From NCBI GenBank assembly GCA_025210295.1, contig JAOASC010000016.1:124001-188000 (forward strand): a stretch of 64,000 nt of DNA. The letters run 5' to 3'. Below are positions 1 to 6,595 of this stretch, piece after piece. The DNA is from Flavobacteriales bacterium (lineage in GTDB: Bacteria > Bacteroidota > Bacteroidia > Flavobacteriales_D > Parvicellaceae). The position numbers were made by a program, and so were the translations under genes. Below the pieces are notes generated by a model. That model was given only the letters and a program-made list of their open reading frames with translations. It had not been told where the DNA came from and ran no database searches. Positions within the stretch are counted from its first letter, which is position 1. The number at the start of each line of letters is the position of its first letter.

Positions 1-1087
1 ATGGCACAGAGATAAATGTTGATAATGCTCCGACAATTGTAGAACCTACTCCTGCAATATGACCTAAAGGCTCCATTGCTAATGAGTTTAAGTTACCAAA
101 TAAGATTCCCATGTGAAAAAGTGTCAACACAAAAAAGCTTAACAATGTCCAAAGTTCGGGGACTCCACTTGCCCAAAAAACCACTCCATAATAGGTGATT
201 GACAACAGCAAGATCATTGAAGAAGCAAACCGTACCATCTTACGCATTCCATGTCTTTTGACCAATACTTGACCGTTTAGAAAAGAACCTATTCCTACAG
301 CAAATGCCAATAATGCGAAAATAACAGCGTATAACTCCCCCATTTTATACGTTTCCTGAAACAATTGTTGAGAAGAATTTAAATACGCCAAAAACATTCC
401 CGACATACAACCAGCAGCTAATGTATAACCTACAGCTACTCGATTATTAAACACCTCTTTAGCAGCCAATACTACTCTATTCAATGAAAAAGCATGTGCA
501 TGTTCTTTTTTTAACGTTTCTGGCATTCTAACAGCAAACCATATCAAAAGAATAAGGGCATAGACAATAAACGATATAAAGATTGTTTTCCAAGTTGCAA
601 AATTTAAAACATATTGGCCTAATGCTGGAGCTAAAATGGGCACAATAATAAAAATAGCCATCACTACTGACATTATTCTAGCCATGTCTTCTCCTAGATA
701 CCTATCCCTTACTAACGCTACACTTATGATTCGTGGACCTGCTAAACCAAAGCCTTGAATAAACCTACCTAACAACATATAAAACAACGTGTTAGAAAAC
801 AAAGACATCATACATCCTATCAAGAAAAAGGCAAATCCAATATAGATAGAAAACTTCCTTCCGTAACTATCTGACATTGGTCCATACACCAATTGTCCGA
901 AAGCAATTCCTAAAAACAAAAATGAAATAATTAATTGATTATCATTGCTATTGACGACGCCTAATTCCGCTCCTATTTTAGGTAAAGCAGGTAACATCAT
1001 ATCGATGGCAAGAGCAACTAAAGCCATCATTAAAGCTACGATTACAATAAACTCTTTCTGGCCTGGAAACGGGTTATTTTTTATCAT
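1..1087 (-). CDS. Bcr/CflA-type MFS drug-resistance transporter, 3' end cut by window edge
   Basis: This frame runs open from an ATG at 1087 to the window edge, so the C-terminus is missing. The roughly 360 residues seen are strongly hydrophobic, with about 11 membrane-spanning stretches. The start reads MIKNNPFPGQKEF, then a first helix with the acidic AIDMMLPALP segment typical of Bcr/CflA transporters. The loop between helices 2 and 3 reads YGPMSDSYGRK, the MFS motif A in its D-S-x-G-R form, and GRFIQGFGLAG follows in helix 4. The family exports drugs such as bicyclomycin or chloramphenicol with proton antiport. Substrate cannot be told from sequence. A TATCTTTG -7 box lies just upstream at 1111-1118, so the gene has its own promoter. 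Confidence 0.88.
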   Translation of the reverse strand, partial: MIKNNPFPGQKEFIVIVALMMALVALAIDMMLPALPKIGAELGVVNSNDNQLIISFLFLGIAFGQLVYGPMSDSYGRKFSIYIGFAFFLIGCMMSLFSNTLFYMLLGRFIQGFGLAGPRIISVALVRDRYLGEDMARIMSVVMAIFIIVPILAPALGQYVLNFATWKTIFISFIVYALILLIWFAVRMPETLKKEHAHAFSLNRVVLAAKEVFNNRVAVGYTLAAGCMSGMFLAYLNSSQQLFQETYKMGELYAVIFALLAFAVGIGSFLNGQVLVKRHGMRKMVRFASSMILLLSITYYGVVFWASGVPELWTLLSFFVLTLFHMGILFGNLNSLAMEPLGHIAGVGSTIVGALSTFISVP

Positions 1088-1110
1088 TAGGGTGTTCAAT
1101 TAAGAACTGG

Positions 1111-1118
1111 CAAAGATA
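1111..1118 (-). promoter_or_regulatory. -7 promoter box for the MFS gene
   Basis: Read on the minus strand this is TATCTTTG, an exact match to the Bacteroidota -7 consensus TANNTTTG, 23 bases before the ATG at 1087. No clear -33 TTTG is seen at the expected spacing. Confidence 0.5.
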
Positions 1119-1150
1119 CTCTAAAATAAGATGCTAAGGTGTTTTTAAAA

Positions 1151-1190
1151 CTAAAAATCCCCTTGTATAATTATACAAGGGGATTTTTAG
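1151..1190 (-). terminator. Perfect 40-base palindrome, probable terminator
   Basis: Two 20-base arms are exact reverse complements with no spacer, centred on TATAATTATA, with a CCCC/GGGG block and A/T-rich outer ends. As RNA it makes a strong hairpin ending in a U-rich run in either direction. It lies downstream of the small minus-strand gene at 1215-1406 and before the promoter of the MFS gene, so it most likely ends transcription of the small gene. Confidence 0.8.
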
Positions 1191-1214
1191 TTAACATTAA
1201 AGCCGATATAATAA

Positions 1215-1406
1215 TCAATTAGCTATTAATTCAAAGCTTAAGTTTTTCACAGTAGAAGAGTTTTTCACTTCCAACGATTTAGAGAAATTAAGTAAAGTGT
1301 TCAGCGTACTTTTTTTAGCATGCTTTACTTCTTGAATATTTTCAATAAAATCTTGTGTTAATTCGGTTAATAATGTTGGTGTTTTAAAAGTAATTGTTTT
1401 TTTCAT
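1215..1406 (-). CDS. Small hypothetical protein, 63 aa
   Basis: I do not recognise this protein. The first ATG is at 1406 (MKKTITFKTP); a TTG two codons upstream is less likely. It is rich in Thr, Ser, Asn and Lys, has no signal peptide, membrane segment or cysteine, and no obvious repeats. A perfect palindromic terminator follows 25 bases after the stop, and another terminator lies upstream at 1483-1512, so the gene is a single unit framed by terminators, which supports it being real. The Ser/Thr-rich body resembles a small precursor peptide in composition only: there is no Cys for a lanthipeptide and no modification enzyme nearby. Confidence 0.5.
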   Translation of the reverse strand: MKKTITFKTPTLLTELTQDFIENIQEVKHAKKSTLNTLLNFSKSLEVKNSSTVKNLSFELIAN

Positions 1407-1482
1407 AGGCAATTTTAAAGCTATTTATTCCAAGAACTATAGAAAACCTTTTTTATTGTTTAATCCTTAAATAAAAAACAAA

Positions 1483-1512
1483 AAAGCAGGGATTGGCTCG
1501 CATCCCTGCTTT
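1483..1512 (-). terminator. Rho-independent terminator of the lipoprotein gene at 1540-2229
   Basis: Ten-base perfect arms (AAAGCAGGGA at 1483-1492 and its complement at 1503-1512) around a 10-base loop. On the minus strand the stem is followed by a T-rich run. It lies 28 bases after the stop codon. Confidence 0.85.
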
Positions 1513-1539
1513 CAAAAATATGCTTTATAGGCATTGTTC

Positions 1540-2229
1540 TTATTTTTGAACTAATGTTAAGCTTTCTGTTAATTTGTAAGCTCTATCAATGACCGCTCCA
1601 TTATCTCCAATATCAGATGATTTTCTTTCAGACTCTAACAACAACTCCAACTCTTTAGATTTTGACGCTACGACTTTATAAATACTCACATAGTCATGAT
1701 CTGAATATGTTATAGATTTAGAAGAACTTGAACTTGTTGAAGTTCCATTTTCAATAACTGTATTGGTTCCTTTAAAATTCATAGCTGTAGTATAAAAAAC
1801 GAGCAATTCATTTTTCTTAAAATCATCTGTTTTATTTTTACCTAAGAAAGCCCATTTTCCCAAGATTTCATTTTTAGCAACATCAACATAAACGACTCCT
1901 CCATCAGCATTCCTAGTCCAAGTCATTTCATTATTAATACTGAACGTACCATCTTTATTAATGGTATAATCGTAGCACTTTACAGACACTGTCTTATCGA
2001 TAGTAATAGAAGTATCTCCAATGGTACTAATGTCAGTACTAGAACCCGAATTTCCATCAATTGATAATCTTCCTTTATTTAAACCTCCAGGACCTTCATC
2101 TATATATTCTGAAGACATTTTTGAAACGGTCCATTCATTCGCTATTTTTCTTTTAGAAGTTTTTTTACATGACACCACTCCACTAATAACCAAAATTACA
2201 ATCATCCCTATGGTAAATCCTTTTTTCAT
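1540..2229 (-). CDS. Lipoprotein, paralogue of the next gene upstream
   Basis: The ATG at 2229 (MKKGFTIGMIVI) gives 229 residues; the in-frame TTG at 2247 is less likely. A hydrophobic signal is followed by SGVVSC-KK, a lipobox, so the mature protein should be lipid-anchored and exported. Mature sequence begins KKTSKRKIANEWTVSKM and shares with its neighbour the blocks ANEWTVS(K/E)M, MTWTR or IAWTR, GKWAFLGKNK or GTWSFLSKNK, and DDFKKNE or GDFKKNE, ending TESLTLVQK or TQSMTLVQK. The layout of short beta-rich blocks with a W-x-F/L turn resembles lipocalin-like Bacteroidota lipoproteins, but that is a loose inference. Function unknown. It sits 113 bases after its paralogue with a terminator between them, so the copies can be expressed apart. 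Confidence 0.85.
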   Translation of the reverse strand: MKKGFTIGMIVILVISGVVSCKKTSKRKIANEWTVSKMSSEYIDEGPGGLNKGRLSIDGNSGSSTDISTIGDTSITIDKTVSVKCYDYTINKDGTFSINNEMTWTRNADGGVVYVDVAKNEILGKWAFLGKNKTDDFKKNELLVFYTTAMNFKGTNTVIENGTSTSSSSSKSITYSDHDYVSIYKVVASKSKELELLLESERKSSDIGDNGAVIDRAYKLTESLTLVQK

Positions 2230-2290
2230 TTTTTTATCATTCTTCAAAAAAGTTAATCTTCAACTAGCTGTTGCTTAATAGCAGGTAAAA

Positions 2291-2322
2291 AAAAGAGTGT
2301 ATGTGGTCACATACACTCTTTT
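2291..2322 (-). terminator. Terminator between the two paralogous lipoprotein genes
   Basis: Fifteen-base perfect arms (2291-2305 and 2308-2322) with a 2-base centre, ending in A/T-rich runs on both sides. It follows the stop of the gene at 2343-3029 by 20 bases. Confidence 0.85.
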
Positions 2323-2342
2323 AGTAAATATAATGTTTATAT

Positions 2343-3029
2343 TTATTTTTGAACTAAAGTCATTGATTGAGTTCCTACTTCAGTATCAGTAGAAGTAACC
2401 CCACCTGATGTGTTTGTATAAGAATTATTAATATCAGCTTTTAACTTTAATTCTTTACCTTTAGATTCAACAACAACAAAAACCATTGTGTTTTCTCCTT
2501 CAGCGTATGTATCATCGTCAGAAGACTCTGAATTAGTAGTTGCTCCTGCGATTGTAGTACTTACTTTTTCAGAAGTTTTTTCAGATAAAGTATTAAAGAT
2601 TACTCTTTCATTTTTCTTGAAGTCTCCTGATTTGTTTTTACTTAAGAAAGACCAAGTTCCAGAAGTTTTTGTTTCTGTAGATGTAACAGTTTGTCCACCT
2701 GTAAACGCTCTTGTCCAAGCAATATTACTTACACTTGACCATGATCCATCTTTTTCAATTGTATAAGTTAATTCCGTTACAGCAGCTGATTGTTCACTTT
2801 TAGTAGATGTTCCACTAACAGTATACGTATTTTCCATTGTACCTGTTGTACCAGAAATTGACATTGTAGTAACTGTTTTGTCTCCATCAGAATCAGTACT
2901 TGTAGATTCCATGTTCATTTCAGAAACTGTCCACTCATTTGCCATTTTTCCTTTTGAAGTTTTTGCACATGATGAAACTCCACCAGCTAATAAAGCTGCA
3001 CTAAATCCTAAGATAAATAATCTTTTCAT
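2343..3029 (-). CDS. Lipoprotein, paralogue of the gene at 1540-2229
   Basis: A 228-residue protein with the signal MKRLFILGFSAALLAGG and lipobox GVSSC-AK, so a probable outer-membrane or periplasmic lipoprotein. The mature part is very rich in Thr and Ser (many TST, TTT and SGT runs) and matches its neighbour in several blocks: ANEWTVSEM, WTRAFTGG, GTWSFLSKNK, DFKKNERVIF and the C-terminal TLVQK. The middle is longer in Ser/Thr and lower in complexity than its paralogue, suggesting divergence after a tandem duplication. No enzyme motif is visible and I do not know its role. It has its own promoter at 3121-3149 and a terminator directly behind it. Confidence 0.87.
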   Translation of the reverse strand: MKRLFILGFSAALLAGGVSSCAKTSKGKMANEWTVSEMNMESTSTDSDGDKTVTTMSISGTTGTMENTYTVSGTSTKSEQSAAVTELTYTIEKDGSWSSVSNIAWTRAFTGGQTVTSTETKTSGTWSFLSKNKSGDFKKNERVIFNTLSEKTSEKVSTTIAGATTNSESSDDDTYAEGENTMVFVVVESKGKELKLKADINNSYTNTSGGVTSTDTEVGTQSMTLVQK

Positions 3030-3120
3030 TTTTTTTATTTATTATTTGTTATTAATTGCCTCTCTTTTAACAATTTTTATGCCAAAAAACATTAAATGCT
3101 TTTAGACTAAAAATCAGGGG

Positions 3121-3149
3121 CAAATGTATTCATTTTTATGAATTAACAA
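3121..3149 (-). promoter_or_regulatory. Promoter of the lipoprotein gene at 2343-3029
   Basis: On the minus strand, TTG at 3149-3147 and TACATTTG at 3128-3121 are separated by 18 bases, matching the Bacteroidota primary-sigma promoter (-33 TTTG, -7 TANNTTTG). The transcript would have a leader of about 85 bases. Confidence 0.65.
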
Positions 3150-3202
3150 CAAGCAAAAACGAAAAAATATAATATTATAAAGTAAAAATATTAGCTTTTA
3201 TC

Positions 3203-5224
3203 TTATTCTTCTATCTTTAACTTTAATTTATCAGTTAAAACAATATACTGTAAATCCTCTGATTTCCCTATACGATATCGATTTCTAGACTTCTTGTCTT
3301 GAATTAAACTTTCCATATCTCTACTAGAAAGTTGTATATTTTTAAACTGAAAAGGCATGGTAAATTTACAGCCATTTTTCCAATCACTACATCCCCAGGC
3401 TGTCTTTCCTCTTAACATGTGCCCTTTATTACATTTAGGACAAATTGTTGGCATTTTCTCAATGGGTTGATGTTTTACTTCGTGCACCAATAAGTTCACC
3501 ATTTCAAATAGCTCCTGCTTAAAATCATCTACTTTATAAGCTCCTTTTTCTATTTCTCTCAATTTCCGCTCCCATTGTCCTGTTAACTCAGCCGACTTTA
3601 ACAATTCATTATTAATTAAAGAAATTAGATGAACACCTGTTTGTGTTGCTACAATCCTTTTCTTTTCTTTTTTGATGTAGTTTCTTCGTAAGATGGTTTC
3701 GATGATATTTGCCCTTGTTGATGGTCTACCAATACCATTCTCTTTCATTAAATCTCTTAATTCATCATCGTCAACTTGTTTACCAGCTGTCTCCATTGCC
3801 CTCAACAGTGTAGCCTCTGTATAATATGCTGGTGGGCGCGTATCTTTTTCTTGTAATTGAGGTTTATGAGGTCCACGTTCTCCCTGTTCGAAAGTAGGCA
3901 TTAGTTGCTCCTTTTTATCTTCATCTACAGCTTTAGAATCATCTTCAAAAACAATTCTCCAACCTTTATCTAAAATCTGCCTACCAGTTGCCTTGAAATC
4001 AAGTTCTTGCACCTTTCCTAATACAGTAGTATTACTGACGATACAATCTGGATAGAAGACGGCAATAAATCTACGTGTAATCATATCGTAGATCTTCTGT
4101 TCTTGTGGCGTGATCCCAGAAGGTGTTACCCCTGTAGGTATGATAGCGTGGTGATCCGTAACCTTTTTATTATCAAATACTTTTTTTGATTTTCTAATTT
4201 TCTTTCCTTTTAAGGCTTCTGTAAATCGGCTATAATGTGTTAGCTGATTTAATATACCAGGTATTTTAGGATAGATATCATCGGGTAAGTACGTTGTATC
4301 CACCCTTGGATAGGTTACTAATTTTTTTTCGTATAAATTCTGTATTGTATTTAACGTTTGTTCTGCTGACAATCCGATTTTTTTATTCGCTTCTACTTGT
4401 AATGAGGTCAAATCAAAAAGACGTGGAGGAAGTTCTTTTCCTTCTTTTTGCGTATAGCTTACAATTTCAAATTCTTCTTCCTGAATTGCCTTAATGAACT
4501 CCTCTCCTTTTTCAAGTGTCTTTATTTTACCTTTTGTACTTGAAAAAAGTACTCCTCTGTACTCTGTTTTGAGTTCCCAATATTTAGTTGACACAAAGTT
4601 TTCTATTTCTAATTGTCTTTTGACAATCATAGCTAAAGTTGGAGTTTGAACTCTACCTATAGAAAGTACCTGTCCTTTTTTAGCAAAACGCAATGTAAAT
4701 AAACGGGTAGCATTCATCCCTAATAGCCAATCTCCTATGGCTCTAGCAGATCCTGCTGCATATAAATTATTGTATTTCTCTCCAGGTTCAAGGTTTTCAA
4801 AACCTTCCTTAATCGCTTCTTCAGTTAGCGATGAAATCCAAAGTCTTTTTAAGGGTTTTTGCGATTGACTCTTGGTCAATACCCATCTTTGAATCAATTC
4901 TCCCTCTTGTCCAGCATCGCCACAATTAATTACCTCTTCGCATCTTTCTACTAAGTTTTTAATGGTATTGAATTGTTTTTGAATTCCACTATCATCTTTC
5001 ACCTTTATGGAAAACTTAGCTGGAATCATTGGAAGTGTTTTTAAATCCCAATATTTCCACTTTTCAGTATACTCATGCGGTTCATTAAGTTCACAAAGGT
5101 GCCCAAATGTCCAGCTGACTAAATAGCCATTCCCCTCATAATAACCATCCATACGACTTTTAGCCCCAATAACTTGAGCTATATCTTTGGCTACACTCGG
5201 TTTCTCTGCTATACAAAGTTTCAT
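3203..5224 (-). CDS. topB: DNA topoisomerase III (type IA)
   Basis: A 673-residue type IA topoisomerase that cuts one DNA strand through a 5'-phosphotyrosine and passes the other strand, decatenating replication intermediates. The TOPRIM domain starts with CIAEKPSVA and has its acidic motif as CGDAGQEGEL (about residues 101-110), with Gln where many homologues have Arg. GRVQTPTLA is near residue 191 and the active-site tyrosine is Y305 in LVTYPRVD. A C-terminal zinc-ribbon-like segment (CPKC then GC and GC) lies near residue 600. Full length for TopB. It precedes the pyrophosphohydrolase-type genes on the same strand but is itself the last gene of that run. No transfer genes are nearby, so this is probably a chromosomal copy. 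Confidence 0.95.
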   Translation of the reverse strand: MKLCIAEKPSVAKDIAQVIGAKSRMDGYYEGNGYLVSWTFGHLCELNEPHEYTEKWKYWDLKTLPMIPAKFSIKVKDDSGIQKQFNTIKNLVERCEEVINCGDAGQEGELIQRWVLTKSQSQKPLKRLWISSLTEEAIKEGFENLEPGEKYNNLYAAGSARAIGDWLLGMNATRLFTLRFAKKGQVLSIGRVQTPTLAMIVKRQLEIENFVSTKYWELKTEYRGVLFSSTKGKIKTLEKGEEFIKAIQEEEFEIVSYTQKEGKELPPRLFDLTSLQVEANKKIGLSAEQTLNTIQNLYEKKLVTYPRVDTTYLPDDIYPKIPGILNQLTHYSRFTEALKGKKIRKSKKVFDNKKVTDHHAIIPTGVTPSGITPQEQKIYDMITRRFIAVFYPDCIVSNTTVLGKVQELDFKATGRQILDKGWRIVFEDDSKAVDEDKKEQLMPTFEQGERGPHKPQLQEKDTRPPAYYTEATLLRAMETAGKQVDDDELRDLMKENGIGRPSTRANIIETILRRNYIKKEKKRIVATQTGVHLISLINNELLKSAELTGQWERKLREIEKGAYKVDDFKQELFEMVNLLVHEVKHQPIEKMPTICPKCNKGHMLRGKTAWGCSDWKNGCKFTMPFQFKNIQLSSRDMESLIQDKKSRNRYRIGKSEDLQYIVLTDKLKLKIEE

Positions 5225-5281
5225 GAACTAAACTGAATTTAAGGTTTATTTTTTTTAGGACAATTAGACTACTCGTTTTCT

Positions 5282-5683
5282 TTATTTTTGAAGTATTGCT
5301 TCAATGTTAGGTTTAAAATATTGATCTGATTTCATGACTTTTCCATCTTCTCTGTAAATTGGATTTCCATTTTTATCCAATTTACTCATGTTACTCTTTT
5401 GAATTTCGGTAAAAACTTCTTCAATTTTATATTGTAATCCATGTTTCAACAAGGTTCCACATAAAATATATAACATATCACCACATGCATCAGCAATTTC
5501 AGTTAAGTCTCCATTCTTAGCTGCATCTAAATACTCATCATTTTCTTCCTGCATCAGTTTATGACGTAAAACGTAATCACTTTCTTTAATTTCAGCTATA
5601 GGTTCTTCTTCATTCCCTATTTTAAATGCTTCATGAAAACCTTTAACAGCATTGATACAATCTTGTAATAATAATTTTTCCAT
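5282..5683 (-). CDS. MazG-like / all-alpha nucleoside triphosphate pyrophosphohydrolase family protein
   Basis: A 133-residue helical protein. The pair of acidic motifs expected for this fold is present: EENDEYLDA (about residues 46-54) and EIADACGDMLYIL (about 61-73), the E-x-x-E...E-x-x-D pattern that binds magnesium. The family hydrolyses NTPs or dNTPs to monophosphates and PPi, as house-cleaning or nucleotide-pool enzymes. The C-terminal NMSKLDKNGNPIYREDGK segment is shared with the phosphoribosyl-ATP pyrophosphohydrolase-like branch. It sits 57 bases upstream of topB, on the same strand, and near a DUF1599 gene of related fold at 6052-6594. The exact substrate cannot be read from sequence. 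Confidence 0.85.
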   Translation of the reverse strand: MEKLLLQDCINAVKGFHEAFKIGNEEEPIAEIKESDYVLRHKLMQEENDEYLDAAKNGDLTEIADACGDMLYILCGTLLKHGLQYKIEEVFTEIQKSNMSKLDKNGNPIYREDGKVMKSDQYFKPNIEAILQK

Positions 5684-5717
5684 TTTCTTTATTTTGAATT
5701 TTAAGGTATCTTGTTAA

Positions 5718-6047
5718 CTACAATTCTAAATTTTCATCTAATAATTCCGAGATTTCTCCTGAATGAACTGACTCAGACCATTTCTTTTCTAAAAAGCGAT
5801 GTAACAGCCACAACAAAAGAGCCCCAAAAGGAATTGAGAGTAAGTTTACGACCAAATCTGGTATTCCAAAAAACACATCACCATTAGACAGTGTCGAAAT
5901 CAACAACATGATAACTCCAAAAATAAATGTCCCTAAATAATAAGTCACTACACCTAAAATTGCATATCCCCATTTATTTTTATCATATTTATCAGCGAGT
6001 TTATACAAGAGGTTTCCTGCATAAAAAATAATGAGTAATCCTATCAT
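5718..6047 (-). CDS. Small membrane protein
   Basis: A 109-residue protein with three hydrophobic stretches: residues 1-12 (MIGLLIIFYAGN), about 27-53 (two turns of WGYAILGVVTYYLG and FGVIMLLIS), and about 68-85 (VVNLLSIPFGALLLWLL). The tail is charged and soluble. I do not recognise a family; the general look is of small uncharacterised Bacteroidota inner-membrane proteins. It lies four bases after the DUF1599 gene and 34 bases before the pyrophosphohydrolase gene, so it is probably co-transcribed. Confidence 0.65.
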   Translation of the reverse strand: MIGLLIIFYAGNLLYKLADKYDKNKWGYAILGVVTYYLGTFIFGVIMLLISTLSNGDVFFGIPDLVVNLLSIPFGALLLWLLHRFLEKKWSESVHSGEISELLDENLEL

Positions 6048-6051
6048 TTTC

Positions 6052-6594
6052 TTATTTTTCTTCTTCCATTAAAATAAGTGCAAACAAAGCATAGTTAATC
6101 ATATCATAATAATTGGCGTCAATCCCTTCTGAGACTAATGTTTGGCCTTTATTATCTTCTATTTGCTTTGTTCTTAATATCTTCATCAAGATTAAATCAG
6201 TAAGTGAAGGTATTCTCATATCTCTCCATGCTTCACCATAATCATGATTTTTCGCGATCATTAAGTCTCTTACATTCTTGGCGTATTGTTGATACAACTC
6301 AATCGTTTGATCTGCTGGCAATTCTAATGCTGCTGTGTCTTCAATTTCTAATTGAATTAACGCCATGATGCAATAGTTAACAATACCAATAAATTCAGGT
6401 TCAATCCCCTCATCTACTTTTGTCTCACCAGTTTCCTGAATGGTTCTAATTCGATTGGCTTTGATAAAAATTTGATCTGTTAAAGATGCCGGTCTTAGTA
6501 TTCTCCAAGCAGTTCCATAATCAATGGTCTTTTTTTTAAATAACTCTTTACACTTCTCAAATTGCTTATCGTACTGATTTAAAGTTTGTTCCAT
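6052..6594 (-). CDS. DUF1599 domain protein (two tandem MazG-like repeats)
   Basis: The ATG at 6594 (MEQTLNQYDKQ) gives 180 residues; an upstream TTG at 6606 would overlap the previous gene and is less likely. It consists of two repeats of the same unit: TIDYGTAWRILRPASLTDQI near residue 26 and NHDYGEAWRDMRIPSLTDLI near residue 116, each followed by R-I/T-x-x-I-x-x, then EGI and a NY-hydrophobic helix. This is the DUF1599 pattern, a family linked by fold to nucleotide pyrophosphohydrolases. Activity is unproven. It starts one base after the stop of the M16 peptidase gene. Confidence 0.85.
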   Translation of the reverse strand: MEQTLNQYDKQFEKCKELFKKKTIDYGTAWRILRPASLTDQIFIKANRIRTIQETGETKVDEGIEPEFIGIVNYCIMALIQLEIEDTAALELPADQTIELYQQYAKNVRDLMIAKNHDYGEAWRDMRIPSLTDLILMKILRTKQIEDNKGQTLVSEGIDANYYDMINYALFALILMEEEK

Positions 6595-6595
6595 A

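Noticed and set aside
2230-2247. Longer N-termini through TTG codons in several genes (2247, 6606, 9517, 23405, 30862, 41217, 42283, 44759)
   Set aside because: In each case a downstream ATG gives a proper signal peptide or normal family start, so I used the ATG.
3203-5224. topB as part of an integrative conjugative element
   Set aside because: No relaxase, integrase, transfer gene or direct repeat is present around it.
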